DNA of 43,636 nucleotides, taken from IMG/VR virus record IMGVR_UViG_3300024346_000142, positions 1-43,636 of that record; one strand, given 5' to 3'. Origin of the DNA: a virus. The position numbers and the translations under genes were made by a program. Below, in pieces: positions 16,741 to 24,663 of the stretch (the first letter of the stretch is position 1; each line of letters starts with the position of its first letter). Below the pieces are notes generated by a model. The model ran no database searches. It worked only from the letters and a program-made list of their open reading frames with translations, and was not told the DNA's origin.

Positions 16741-16898
16741 TATACCCCCTCCCATTCTTCTGGTGTGTTACCTTCAGCAACCCACACAAGATATGCTTGA
16801 TAATCAGGGTGCCATTCGTGAGGTTGAATAAAAACATTATCCGATAAACGAACAACTTGAACTACACCCGTCATTGGGCTTGTGTATGTTTTAAACAT
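16740..16898 (-). CDS. Short fibre-associated / fibre assembly-like protein
   Basis: A 52-residue protein between two fibre genes, joined to both by TAATG overlaps. The second half (HPDYQAYLVWVAEGNTPEEW) matches a motif frequent near phage tail fibre genes, where a DYQxYLxWVAEGNxPE segment ends small tail proteins or fibre assembly factors. The first half (TYTSPMTGVVQVVRLSDN) is beta-prone. It was identified by direct reading of the minus strand. Confidence 0.68.
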   Translation of the reverse strand: MFKTYTSPMTGVVQVVRLSDNVFIQPHEWHPDYQAYLVWVAEGNTPEEWEGV

Positions 16899-17968
16899 TA
16901 TAACTCCGCACTGTACGCATATCTAAATGCCACTAGGTCTGCATCCATTAATCCACCTGTAGTAGTCAGCGCAAATCCCCAAGTTCCATACCAGTCAAAT
17001 GTCATTGATGTGTGAACATTTGTCCATCCACCTTGGTAGTAAGAAACACTTCCTGCGGCACCTACATTGTTCCACACTCTTATATTACCAGAAGTGTCAT
17101 TTGCCCCATTTATAGATGTAGGTTGAATGCGTTTTATAACTTTGAAAAAGGTTGGCGCACAGTATGTATTCCCTCCTATACCTACATTTGCTCCAATAGT
17201 AGATGTGGTTGTAACCGAATCTTCGTAATATCGTTGACACAGTGCTAGTTCTACACCGTATGGTCGTTGTTCAAACGGGGTTGGCTGGTAGTTCTGCTCC
17301 AACTGCACACCCGTCAAATAGAGGCGGGCATTCAAGGTTGCAGTCAGGTTGTGTGTCTGTGACGAAGTACGAATGGAGTCCGTACCCACCCAAGTATTAA
17401 CTGTTGTGTTGTAAGAAGTAGTGGAGCCTAAATCCCACCACAACCTAAGCCCCATTCCGTTAGTTGTAAGCCAAGTGCCAGAAGTGTCTCCATTGATATA
17501 GATAATCTTCTTTTCCCAAGTGTTAGCAACATCTATGGTGTAGGTCGTTGTGTATGTGCGTAGGTTTCCGTTGTTGGCAAATGAAAAGTTGGCAATACCA
17601 GTCTTTGTTGATTTAACCCAAAATGAAACTACAACAGGCTTCGCCCAAGCAGTGCCAAAACCAAGGTCGGATATGTTGTTGCCCTCAATCTGTTGAACAA
17701 TTCCGTGATACGAAGCAGGTCCAGAAGCGGTTGTACATTCTGCATAAATACTATTAGTGAAACCAGTAGGGGCATCCGTTGAAGTGTTCAAACTTGTTAA
17801 ACTGCTTCCTGCATACATCACCCAACGGTCAACAAGATAACCAACATTGGTGGAAGATATAGACGCTCCACGCTGGTTGATTCGCATGTCTCCGTTGATA
17901 ATTTTGTTGCGGAACCCCAAACCCGCAGGCAACAACGCAGACGATCCAAGAGCACTATTGATGCCCAT
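16898..17968 (-). CDS. Large tail fibre with carbohydrate-binding-like domain
   Basis: A 356-residue protein. N-terminal LGFRNKIINGDMRINQRG (17-34) followed by YLVDRWVMY is a signature of phage tail proteins carrying a jelly-roll, carbohydrate-binding-module-like domain. ARLYLTGVQLEQ and TPFEQRPYGVELALCQRYYE (about 215-250) are the standard closing motif of that domain. A C-terminal beta domain with many Trp and Tyr follows and probably contacts the receptor. Recognition of host surface glycan is the likely role; the exact ligand is unknown. Confidence 0.78.
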   Translation of the reverse strand: MGINSALGSSALLPAGLGFRNKIINGDMRINQRGASISSTNVGYLVDRWVMYAGSSLTSLNTSTDAPTGFTNSIYAECTTASGPASYHGIVQQIEGNNISDLGFGTAWAKPVVVSFWVKSTKTGIANFSFANNGNLRTYTTTYTIDVANTWEKKIIYINGDTSGTWLTTNGMGLRLWWDLGSTTSYNTTVNTWVGTDSIRTSSQTHNLTATLNARLYLTGVQLEQNYQPTPFEQRPYGVELALCQRYYEDSVTTTSTIGANVGIGGNTYCAPTFFKVIKRIQPTSINGANDTSGNIRVWNNVGAAGSVSYYQGGWTNVHTSMTFDWYGTWGFALTTTGGLMDADLVAFRYAYSAEL

Positions 17969-17969
17969 G

Positions 17970-18308
17970 CTAGACTTCCTTTTCCCAGCCTACAATTGTG
18001 ACTGTTACAACCGAGCCGGTGTCTGAATAGCCATAGAACTGTTCATTCGCTGTCATGACAAGAGCTGTATCTAAAACAATTACATCCGAAGCAGCGATTG
18101 GTAAAGCCGATATAAATCTGTTTGCAGCAGTGGCTGCTGTTCCAATTGCAAGGTAAATAAGGCGATCAACTAAATCAGTGTTACATATAATAATCTGTTT
18201 AGTAACCCAAACTTTTGAAGCACCTACAGCAGAGCCAACAGTTGCATTTGTATTTGACAAAGCTACTGGACCCACTAATCTTTTTTCTGTTCTATCGCCT
18301 ACAGCCAT
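17970..18308 (-). CDS. Small beta-sandwich virion protein
   Basis: A 112-residue protein (MAVGDRTEKRLVGPVALSN, then VWVTKQIIICNTDLVDRL and a closing VTIVGWEKEV). It parallels the 119-residue protein at 14937-15296: same length, KRLxGP near the N-terminus, VxKQIIxxNT in the middle and a VxGxE strand at the end. A one-base overlap joins it to the upstream gene. Likely a small fibre-bound or capsid-decorating protein; paralogy is seen, function inferred. Confidence 0.62.
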   Translation of the reverse strand: MAVGDRTEKRLVGPVALSNTNATVGSAVGASKVWVTKQIIICNTDLVDRLIYLAIGTAATAANRFISALPIAASDVIVLDTALVMTANEQFYGYSDTGSVVTVTIVGWEKEV

Positions 18309-19051
18309 TAAATCACATCCATTGTAATTATAGCACTAAATTTAGGGTTATTGAGTGGGTCAACTACAAGAGCTGCTATACCAGCGGTTACAAATGCTGT
18401 AGTAGCAATTGTCGTTGTATTAGCCCCCGGAGATTGCGTAGTTGCAATGGTACCAGTTGGTAAAGTCGGTGTTCCTGTGAATGTTGGACTAGCAAGCAAT
18501 GCGTAACCAGAAGCATTAACCCAAGCCGTTCCATTCCATTTCAGTAAATCACCATTAGTAGCAGTCGTGATTGTTACATCTCCAACATCATCAAGGATTG
18601 AAACACTAGGAATCGTTCCCCACTCTAAACCCGTTGCCAAGGCTGAGTTAGCTTTTAAAAAATAACCATCTGTTCCAATGCCAAGCCTTGCAACTGCAGA
18701 TGCAGTTCTTGTCAGAATATCACCCTTTGTTGTTAAAGTAGTTGTTCCACCGTCTGCTCCGGCTGCGCCAGTAAGACCAACGGAACCTGTACCACTTGCT
18801 TCAACCCAGAAGGAGTCGTAATAGACAAACATTTTTCCTGTATCTGATTCGTACCAAATGCTCCCCGCTGAGGGGGATGACGGAGGAGTGTCGGATACTG
18901 TTACCTTTGAAGGCAGAGAGACTATCACATTAGATGAATTTTTATAATAAACTTTTCCATCAGCATAGTTAAGCCCCAGCTCACCGTATTCAAGTGAAGC
19001 CGGGACTGCTGAAGCCGTTCCTGAGTTTTTAATTTTAATGGTGTTAGCCAT
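18308..19051 (-). CDS. Tail fibre protein with short collagen-like stretch
   Basis: A 247-residue protein opening MANTIKIKNSGTASAVPASL with LEYGELGLNYADGKVYYKN, the N-terminal attachment module of many fibres and major-tropism-determinant-like proteins. A GLTGAAGADGG collagen-like stretch follows (about 95-105), then the 'KGDILTRTA...LGIGTDGYFLKAN' repeat module common in siphovirus fibres, and a SPTFTGTPTLPTGTI repeat. It probably builds a fibre shaft; the neighbour at 19064-20281 has the same start and module. Confidence 0.75.
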   Translation of the reverse strand: MANTIKIKNSGTASAVPASLEYGELGLNYADGKVYYKNSSNVIVSLPSKVTVSDTPPSSPSAGSIWYESDTGKMFVYYDSFWVEASGTGSVGLTGAAGADGGTTTLTTKGDILTRTASAVARLGIGTDGYFLKANSALATGLEWGTIPSVSILDDVGDVTITTATNGDLLKWNGTAWVNASGYALLASPTFTGTPTLPTGTIATTQSPGANTTTIATTAFVTAGIAALVVDPLNNPKFSAIITMDVI

Positions 19052-19063
19052 TGCTTCCTCCTA

Positions 19064-20281
19064 TCAGAAGGTTCCGCCATCTACTGTATCAGACCATGAA
19101 GGTACGCCTGATACAACTTTGAGAAACTGACCTGCTGAGCCAATTCCAAGTTTTGCAAGCGTATTTGTAGCAGAGGAGTAAACCAAGTCACCAGTTGTGT
19201 AAGAAGTAAGACCAGTACCACCATAGACTGTTCCAATAGCTGTCCCATTCCATACACCAGTCGCAATGGTTCCAACTGATGTCAAACTTGAGCCTGTGAC
19301 ACCTGAACCCAAAGTTGTGCTAGAAAGAACCGAAGTTCCATTTACATAGTAGGCTTTAGCCGAAGCTAAGTTGAAGTGTTCCGAGGATGTCCATGCATCC
19401 GTTGCGTCAACCCAATTAAGAGTCTTATCTGTTGCACCCTTGATTGTAATACCAGCCCCATCAGCGGTAATATCTGTTGGCGTTGCGACATTCGCAAGAA
19501 CAACATTCTTGTCCTCAACTGTTAGAGTTGCGGTATTGAGAGTAACTGTATTGCCCTGAACGGTAAGATCTCCACTAACTGTAAGATTGTTTGAAACCGT
19601 AACATTAGCTGGGAGGCTAATCGTTACTGCTCCAACACCCGAGTTTGATACTGCAATTTCATTTGCCGTACCAGTAAGACCGGTAACGAGATTCGTAGCC
19701 CTATCACTAACTTGTGAAGCAGTAATTGAGATTGCTGTATTTGAAGCAGCAGTTAAGCGACCTTGTGCGTCAACCGTAAAGGCTGCAGACGATGACGCTG
19801 AACCATGAGAACCAGCAGATACTGCGGTATTATCAAGATTAATAGTAACAGTGTCAGTGCCTGATGCAACTGACGAAAGACCTACTCCTCCAGAAATTGT
19901 AAGGGTATCTGTGCCACTTGAAATTGTTTGGCTTGTCCCACTATCGCCAGCCACTGTAAAGCTGGTTGCTACATTGGAAATAGCGCCATCGACATAAAGT
20001 TTTGTTGCAGCATGAGTATTTGCTGTTGGTGTTGGGACAATAACAAGACCACTAAATGTCTTGTTGCCAGTTACCGTCTGGACCCCGGAAAGTGTGAGAT
20101 AAGCCCCTGCACCAGCAACTGCCTCAACGGTTGTAGCAGTTCCACCTGCTCCACCTGTTCCTTTACCGTAGTAGAGGACATCATCTACCTCGTTATATGC
20201 AAGTTCTGCATTTTCCAGAGAGGCTGGCGCACCAGCTGCTCCTCCAGAAGCCCTTCTTTTGATTCTAATTGTATTAGCCAT
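19064..20281 (-). CDS. Large tail fibre / shaft protein
   Basis: A 405-residue protein from ATG 20281; GGAGG lies 12 bases upstream, so the extra residues of the longer frame are part of the leader. MANTIRIKRRASGG with LENAELAYNEVDDVLYYGKG is the same attachment module as the adjacent fibre. A long Thr/Val/Ala/Gly beta-repeat shaft follows (repeated 'LTVSGDLTVQGNTVTLNTATLTV' type strands, 'VYGGTGLTSYTTGDLVYSS'), with the LGIGSAGQFLKVVSG module close to the C-terminus. No enzymatic motif is visible. Confidence 0.75.
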   Translation of the reverse strand: MANTIRIKRRASGGAAGAPASLENAELAYNEVDDVLYYGKGTGGAGGTATTVEAVAGAGAYLTLSGVQTVTGNKTFSGLVIVPTPTANTHAATKLYVDGAISNVATSFTVAGDSGTSQTISSGTDTLTISGGVGLSSVASGTDTVTINLDNTAVSAGSHGSASSSAAFTVDAQGRLTAASNTAISITASQVSDRATNLVTGLTGTANEIAVSNSGVGAVTISLPANVTVSNNLTVSGDLTVQGNTVTLNTATLTVEDKNVVLANVATPTDITADGAGITIKGATDKTLNWVDATDAWTSSEHFNLASAKAYYVNGTSVLSSTTLGSGVTGSSLTSVGTIATGVWNGTAIGTVYGGTGLTSYTTGDLVYSSATNTLAKLGIGSAGQFLKVVSGVPSWSDTVDGGTF

Positions 20282-20282
20282 T

Positions 20283-20567
20283 TTAGTAATTACCTCCATC
20301 TAGTAATGTATTTGCTATTGAGTGAATATGATCCGCTCTACTTGCTGCAGAACTGGTGCCAGCTGACCCAGTTCTTGCTATATTTTGTGGAATATCGCTG
20401 GAAAGACTCAATGACGCTGCATTAATTGTAGCAGAAACATTTTGTAATACAGTGATATCACTATTTTGCACATTAACAGTTGTTATATCTGTATTACTAA
20501 TACTTAATTGAGTAATATCAGATTGATTAATCTGTACTGTAGTTATTTCAGCTGGCACGAGTAACAT
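20283..20567 (-). CDS. Short beta-helical fibre-base protein
   Basis: A 94-residue protein from ATG 20567, which lies 20 bases inside the upstream gene and has AAGGGG before it. Residues about 8-45 repeat a short unit (SDITQLSISNTDITTVNVQN), consistent with a small beta-helix. The end ARTGSAGTSSAASRADHIHS is a motif often seen where phage fibres attach or trimerise. It is probably a fibre connector or trimerisation peptide. Confidence 0.6.
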   Translation of the reverse strand: MLLVPAEITTVQINQSDITQLSISNTDITTVNVQNSDITVLQNVSATINAASLSLSSDIPQNIARTGSAGTSSAASRADHIHSIANTLLDGGNY

Positions 20568-20886
20568 CCCCTTGCACAATCGCCTTACCAGCGAGCAAGG
20601 TGGTTACAACTGTACCGTTTGTTTGTTGGATGTCATAGTAATAAGTTCCAGAGGTTATTGTAGATGTTACATTAGCAGCCAGTGAAAACTGAACAACCCC
20701 ATTTGCTCCATCAGTTATTTGAGAAGTAAACGAAACAATATTGTCCGTTGCAGTACGACCCAGCTTGATTTGACCAGAGTAGCTATGTGAGCTGATATTA
20801 ATAACAGCGTTTGCACTATTCCTTAAACGAAGCTCATGAACATATGTATCACCAGCATATAAAACGATATCTCTTGCGCCAGCCAT
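20548..20886 (-). CDS. Baseplate/fibre adaptor-like beta-sandwich protein
   Basis: A 112-residue protein (MAGARDIVLYAGDTYVHEL, then GTYYYDIQQTNGTVVTTLL). This layout, a start strand with YAGDTY followed by a beta-sandwich ending with 'YYYDIxxxxGxxxTLLxGxxxVxxDVT', is frequent among small phage baseplate proteins of the BppU N-terminal type. It follows the Cys-rich peptide by 34 bases and precedes the fibre genes, fitting an adaptor between tail tip and fibres. Confidence 0.62.
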   Translation of the reverse strand: MAGARDIVLYAGDTYVHELRLRNSANAVINISSHSYSGQIKLGRTATDNIVSFTSQITDGANGVVQFSLAANVTSTITSGTYYYDIQQTNGTVVTTLLAGKAIVQGDVTRAS

Positions 20887-20920
20887 GATACTTAAATTTT
20901 AGACGATATTACGCTTGTTA

Positions 20921-21016
20921 TCAACAAACGCAGTCTTCACAGCCACATGTGCATTGGTCAGTGCATTCACAACCGCAAGTGCAACTTTTTGATCTTGACT
21001 TCTCTAATTCACTCAT
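20921..21016 (-). CDS. 31-residue Cys-rich, metallothionein-like peptide
   Basis: Reads from ATG 21016, which overlaps the endolysin stop (TGATG), to TGA at 20921-20923. The basic N-terminus (MSELEKSRSKS) is followed by 20 residues with nine cysteines at 12, 14, 16, 18, 22, 24, 26, 29 and 31: two CTCGCE blocks plus a terminal CVC. The CxC spacing and lack of aromatic residues are characteristic of metallothioneins, which hold Zn, Cu or Cd as thiolate clusters. No signal peptide is visible. It is translationally coupled to the endolysin. An alternative is a disulfide-rich peptide, but dense CxC favours metal binding. Identified by direct reading of the minus strand. Confidence 0.7.
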   Translation of the reverse strand: MSELEKSRSKSCTCGCECTDQCTCGCEDCVC

Positions 21017-21534
21017 CACGCACCGGGCTTTGGTAATGCACGCCATGCTGCTTCAAACTTTGCAGCATCTTTCGCCATTTCTGGAGAAATTTCCGCATGC
21101 AACCAATGACCACCTTGTGAACCAGCATTGTCTTTTGAATCATACACCTTAACCGACTTTGGGTCCGAGCCTTCACCACGAGAGCAACGATAACCACGAC
21201 CCCATCCGAGAACCTTGTCTTTTACATTTGCATCAAATGCATAATCATGAAGCTCCTCAATACCAAGGGCTGCACTGTTAGCAAGTAACCAGTCCCATGC
21301 CTCAACCGCTTTCTTGCGATCTTTATAACCCATATCAACTGCACGACCTGTTGCATGAACAGACAACCACTTAGGGTCTCCAGCAATAGCTTTAGGATTT
21401 TTCATGGACCTATTTGCCCAAATTCCCAAATTCGTAAAACCCCATCTCTTTTCACAAAGTTCTAAGAACTTTTGTGTTCCGGCAAGAGCTTTACCAGAAT
21501 TACCGTCACTATTGCCAGTATATTTACGAGCCAT
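21016..21534 (-). CDS. Endolysin, M15-type (VanY-like) peptidase
   Basis: A 172-residue protein with SVHATGRAVDMG (58-69), giving the zinc ligands H60 and D67, and GGHWLHAEIS (141-150), with H146 as the third ligand and E148 nearby. This is the D-Ala-D-Ala carboxypeptidase/endopeptidase layout used by many phage endolysins to cut peptidoglycan cross-bridges. There is no separate cell-wall binding domain, so binding may rely on the N-terminal segment. The gene is joined by a one-base overlap to the holin-like gene upstream and coupled to the Cys-rich peptide downstream. Confidence 0.85.
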   Translation of the reverse strand: MARKYTGNSDGNSGKALAGTQKFLELCEKRWGFTNLGIWANRSMKNPKAIAGDPKWLSVHATGRAVDMGYKDRKKAVEAWDWLLANSAALGIEELHDYAFDANVKDKVLGWGRGYRCSRGEGSDPKSVKVYDSKDNAGSQGGHWLHAEISPEMAKDAAKFEAAWRALPKPGA

Positions 21535-21725
21535 TATTTGGTCTTTCCGAATGCTTTGTCTTTTGGATTTAGGTAACGCAAGACCACTGGAAGGGCTGCA
21601 GCCCAGAGAGCGTTCGCTGTCAATTTGATGTCACTGGTTGCAACATATGTTGCAACACCGGCACCGAGTACGCTTCTTGCGTATGAGGCAAGCATTGCCT
21701 TATTTTGTTCTGTAATTTTGATCAT
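21534..21725 (-). CDS. Holin-like membrane protein
   Basis: A 63-residue protein with a hydrophobic segment about 10-30 (LASYARSVLGAGVATYVATSD) and another about 36-50 (ANALWAAALPVVLRYL), then a short charged tail NPKDKAFGKTK. This size, two-segment layout and position directly upstream of the endolysin match holins of actinophages, which permeabilise the membrane to release endolysin. Confidence 0.75.
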   Translation of the reverse strand: MIKITEQNKAMLASYARSVLGAGVATYVATSDIKLTANALWAAALPVVLRYLNPKDKAFGKTK

Positions 21726-21769
21726 ACAATCTCCTTCGTGACATTAAATCACTATATTAACATTATACC

Positions 21770-22018
21770 TCAGTCAGTATTTTTAGGCTGCTTATCTCTA
21801 CCGCCAAAGACGGCAGCTATTTCGCTATCATCAAGCTTGCCATCGTCAAGGAAAGCTTTAGCTAGACCCTCAACAACTTTAGCTACTCCGCCAATTCCAG
21901 CCATAAAGATGGCTTGAGGAAGATTAACTCCAGCGATAGCGCCAGCTCCAATTACCCCAAGACCAGATGCCCCAAATACGGCAAGTATTCTTAATAAAAT
22001 ATTATTAAATTTAGACAT
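21770..22018 (-). CDS. Small membrane protein with EF-hand-like C-terminus
   Basis: An 82-residue protein. Residues about 7-45 are hydrophobic and Gly/Ala-rich (ILAVFGASGLGVIGAGAIAG and IFMAGIGGVAKVVE). The C-terminal LDDGKLDDSEIAAVF resembles the calcium-binding loop of a single EF hand (DxDxGxLDxxE-like). Part of the lysis block, joined by TAATG to the upstream gene. It may be a second holin, antiholin or regulator; calcium binding is inferred from the pattern alone. Confidence 0.6.
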   Translation of the reverse strand: MSKFNNILLRILAVFGASGLGVIGAGAIAGVNLPQAIFMAGIGGVAKVVEGLAKAFLDDGKLDDSEIAAVFGGRDKQPKNTD

Positions 22019-22185
22019 TACTTTTCCTTTTTAATTAAAACACCAAACATATGAATAGTAAAAGCAGCAATAGTTAGCCACAATCCATAAGCTTGAGTTT
22101 TTCCGGATAGTGTAATTAAAACAATTGCACCTCCAGATAGTGTCCATGCCAAAGCATGGAGTTCGTTTAAAATTTTCTTAAACAT
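22018..22185 (-). CDS. Small two-helix membrane protein of the lysis block
   Basis: A 55-residue protein with two hydrophobic segments (about 10-26, HALAWTLSGGAIVLITL, and 32-50, AYGLWLTIAAFTIHMFGVL) and Lys-rich ends (MFKK, IKKEK). TAATG overlaps on both sides join it to the secreted repeat protein and the EF-hand-like membrane protein. A holin or antiholin role fits size and place, but no family was recognised. Confidence 0.6.
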   Translation of the reverse strand: MFKKILNELHALAWTLSGGAIVLITLSGKTQAYGLWLTIAAFTIHMFGVLIKKEK

Positions 22186-23948
22186 TATTTCCTCCTTGAT
22201 CGCCTTGATTTGCGATCATTATTTGAACTTTCGTTTCCTGATGGGCTTCCGCTTCCAGATGGTCCACCGCTAGATGGTCCAGAACCCCCGCTAGAGGGCG
22301 CAGGAGCGCCTGCAAGCGTTGTTGTAACCGCAGTTATAGCAATTAGTGCTCTTCTTGCTTTTACATCTATTCCAGAGCCTGTAGGGACATAATCATCAAG
22401 ACCTTCTCCGAAGATGTCAATTTCTCCCTCAAATGCTTCTTTGATTTCAGTTGGAGCATCGGTAAGTGTCTCAACAAGCGCAGCTTCTTCCGCTGGAGTA
22501 AGATTCTCAACAGCAATTTCTTGAAAGATTTCTGTAGCCTGATCTGCATCAATACTTTCCAAAACCTTTGCACTTGTAGCAAGATCGGTTGCCTGATCTT
22601 CTGTAACACCAAGTTCTAAAACACTGTCAACAGCATTGGACACCTGCTCTTCAGAAACAGAGTCTGACTCCAGAATTCCGACAACTGCTTCAAATTGTTC
22701 ATTCGACAATGGCGTGTCTAATACAGAGTCAATAACTGATGCAAATTTTTCATCCGAGATTGGTTCATCAAAAATAGAATCAAGAGCAGCAGAAAATTGC
22801 TCTTCAGATAACGGCTCGGAAAAAACTGCATTAACAGCAGCTTCAAACTGATCTGCACTTAGCTGAGATGTATTGTCAAAGACAGCTTCCACTGCAGCAG
22901 AGAAGTTTTCATCAGACAATGGCTCGGAGAACACAGAGTCAATAACCGTAGAAAACTGCGAATCAGTTAAGTCTTGACCAAGAAGGGAGTTAACCACTGC
23001 CGTGAGTTCTTCAGGAGTTCCGGCATCTGCCACTAAATTATCAACAGCATCTCCAAGTTTTGCGTCTGATATGGGTGAATCAAAAATATCTGCAACCGCA
23101 CTATCCACAGTATCTTGAACCTCTTGAGGAACCTCAATTGTTGGGGTTGGGTCTTCAGGTGTCTCAACAGGTGTCGTGTCAATTACTGGAGTTTCAACTG
23201 GCTCAAATATTGTTTCAATTATTGTTGGAGGTGCTTCCGTGGTTGTAGTGACAGTTTCTAGCTCAGGGATTGGAACAGTAGTGTTTTCTGTTGGAAGTGT
23301 CTCAACAGGAGGAGGAACAACCTCCTCAATAGTCGTTGTAGTCGGTTCAGGCTCAGGTGCTATAGTTGTTGTAGAAGTTGTAGTGGAGGTTGTAGTTGAA
23401 GATGTTGTTGTGGTTGGCACCACTGTCGTTGTGGTTGTGGTTGTTGTGGTGGTCGTTGTAGAAGTTGTAGATGTGGAAGTTGTGGTAGTTGGCTCTACAG
23501 TAGTAGATGTGGTTGTGGTTGATTCCACTGTGGTAGATGTTGTAGAAGTGGTTTGAGTAGACCCAACACCATTGAACCCCAGTTCATACTGTAAGTTCCA
23601 CCCTCCATTTGTACGCCAAGCATTGGGGTCACCACAACAAATACCAGCCCTTAGTCTGTAACGACCAGCAGGTACTTCCATAGAGATGTACGACTGCAAG
23701 CCAATGGAGTCGTCAATGCTATAAAGCAAAGTTCCTGCTTCGTTGTATAGCCACAACATCGGGTCTGAGTTATACCCAGTAATCATGTAGGTTTGGGCTA
23801 TAAACTGTGTTGTCTCACTATAATCAAACCAAACATCTGTTGGCTCTGTGATTATTAAGTTTTCAGCTTTAGCCGGAGATGCAAAAAGAGAGAGAATAAT
23901 TGCAGGGATTAATATCCAAGAACCTTTCTTAAAACTTAATTTTCTCAC
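22185..23948 (-). CDS. Secreted, repeat-containing protein with Thr-rich linker
   Basis: A 587-residue protein with a signal peptide (MRKLSFKKGSWILIPAIILSLFA-type hydrophobic core, then SPAKAEN cleavage-like site near residue 28). Residues 30-130 form a beta domain with a CC pair (GICCGD), resembling pre-peptidase C-terminal-like sandwich domains. A Thr-rich linker follows to about 210, then a Pro/Glu/Thr region, then about ten tandem helical repeats of about 17 residues (for example VNAVFSEPLSEEQFSAA). A hydrophobic segment ARRALIAITAVTTTLAGAP and a Ser/Gly-rich tail ending RKSRRSRRK close it, suggesting membrane or wall anchorage with a cytoplasmic basic tail. It lies beside lysis genes; superinfection exclusion, wall attachment and virion roles are all possible. 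Confidence 0.65.
   Translation of the reverse strand: MRKLSFKKGSWILIPAIILSLFASPAKAENLIITEPTDVWFDYSETTQFIAQTYMITGYNSDPMLWLYNEAGTLLYSIDDSIGLQSYISMEVPAGRYRLRAGICCGDPNAWRTNGGWNLQYELGFNGVGSTQTTSTTSTTVESTTTTSTTVEPTTTTSTSTTSTTTTTTTTTTTTVVPTTTTSSTTTSTTTSTTTIAPEPEPTTTTIEEVVPPPVETLPTENTTVPIPELETVTTTTEAPPTIIETIFEPVETPVIDTTPVETPEDPTPTIEVPQEVQDTVDSAVADIFDSPISDAKLGDAVDNLVADAGTPEELTAVVNSLLGQDLTDSQFSTVIDSVFSEPLSDENFSAAVEAVFDNTSQLSADQFEAAVNAVFSEPLSEEQFSAALDSIFDEPISDEKFASVIDSVLDTPLSNEQFEAVVGILESDSVSEEQVSNAVDSVLELGVTEDQATDLATSAKVLESIDADQATEIFQEIAVENLTPAEEAALVETLTDAPTEIKEAFEGEIDIFGEGLDDYVPTGSGIDVKARRALIAITAVTTTLAGAPAPSSGGSGPSSGGPSGSGSPSGNESSNNDRKSRRSRRK
22450..23100 (-). repeat. About ten 17-residue helical repeats in the secreted protein
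   Basis: The encoded protein repeats a unit of about 17 residues with the pattern F(S/E)AAV(D/N)SVF(D/S)EPLS(D/E)EQ. Copies are diverged at DNA level, so the array is old or under selection for protein rather than DNA similarity. Boundaries are approximate. Confidence 0.7.
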
Positions 23949-23972
23949 ATAACAATTGTATATGAGTTAAAG

Positions 23973-24308
23973 TTAAGTTGCGTATTCAACTCCACTAATC
24001 GATAAAGTGATACTTGCATTTGCTTGAGAAAGATAAAGTTTAGAGTTAGCAGGAAGAACAACAATTCCGTTATAAGCAACTGTTTCATTTGGTGCAACAG
24101 TAAATGACTTAAGAATTGCATTATTGTTAGCAGCTGCTGAGACACCTGACACAAGAAGATGAACATTGCATGTTGCTGCACTTGCTGTGAAATTGCATAG
24201 ATTCATGTTCTTAATAATAGAATAGCTTCCTGTATTGCTTGATACGGTTACAACATTAGCTGCAGTGTCGGCTCCAATGTATAGAAGCTTTGGTGTTAAG
24301 TTTGCCAT
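23973..24308 (-). CDS. Small beta-sandwich virion protein
   Basis: A 111-residue protein: MANLTPKLLYIGADTAANVV, then SYSIIKNMNLCNFTASAATC, FTVAPNETVAYNGIVVL and a terminal ITLSISGVEYAT. It resembles the proteins at 14937-15296 and 17970-18308 in strand order and length, with VAPNETV matching ISANETI. Joined directly to the upstream gene (stop and start adjacent). Probably a decoration or fibre-associated subunit. Confidence 0.6.
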   Translation of the reverse strand: MANLTPKLLYIGADTAANVVTVSSNTGSYSIIKNMNLCNFTASAATCNVHLLVSGVSAAANNNAILKSFTVAPNETVAYNGIVVLPANSKLYLSQANASITLSISGVEYAT

Positions 24309-24653
24309 TTAAATCCCCATCCACTGCAAGATAGCAGTGTCATATGTATATGTATTCATGCTTTGAATTGTATTTGAATCAAGAACATGGTCAACAACAG
24401 CCCCGGCTAAATGGTTCTGTGCTGTAGTACCATCATACCCTCTAACGCTTATAGTTAGAACATTACCTGAGCGAGAGGACACGAGCATTTTTTCTTCCGC
24501 TGCATCGCCACGACTTACAATAATAGCAAATGGATTATTAGCACCTGTTGGGAAAGATGAACCAGAGCTGATGGTGATAGATGACGCTGAGTTCGCAACA
24601 TTGCTTGGCAATGTTGTGCTTAAAACAGCTCCAGCAAATTCTCTTCTTTGCAT
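24309..24653 (-). CDS. Small virion protein of the capsid/fibre junction
   Basis: A 114-residue protein with a segment ITISSGSSFPTGANNPFAII followed by EEKMLVSSRSGNVLTISVRGYDGT and HLAGAVVDHV. This module, 'PFxxxxxRGDAxEExxLVxSRSGNxLTxxxRGxDGTxAxxH', is widespread in phage tail and fibre proteins as a small standalone domain. Its gene is a neighbour of another common small tail protein. Structural, non-enzymatic role likely. Confidence 0.65.
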   Translation of the reverse strand: MQRREFAGAVLSTTLPSNVANSASSITISSGSSFPTGANNPFAIIVSRGDAAEEKMLVSSRSGNVLTISVRGYDGTTAQNHLAGAVVDHVLDSNTIQSMNTYTYDTAILQWMGI

Positions 24654-24663
24654 TTAAACCTCT

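Noticed and set aside
23176-23556. 126-codon Val-rich frame on the plus strand
   Set aside because: It is the antisense of the Thr-rich linker; the composition is fully explained by ACN codons.
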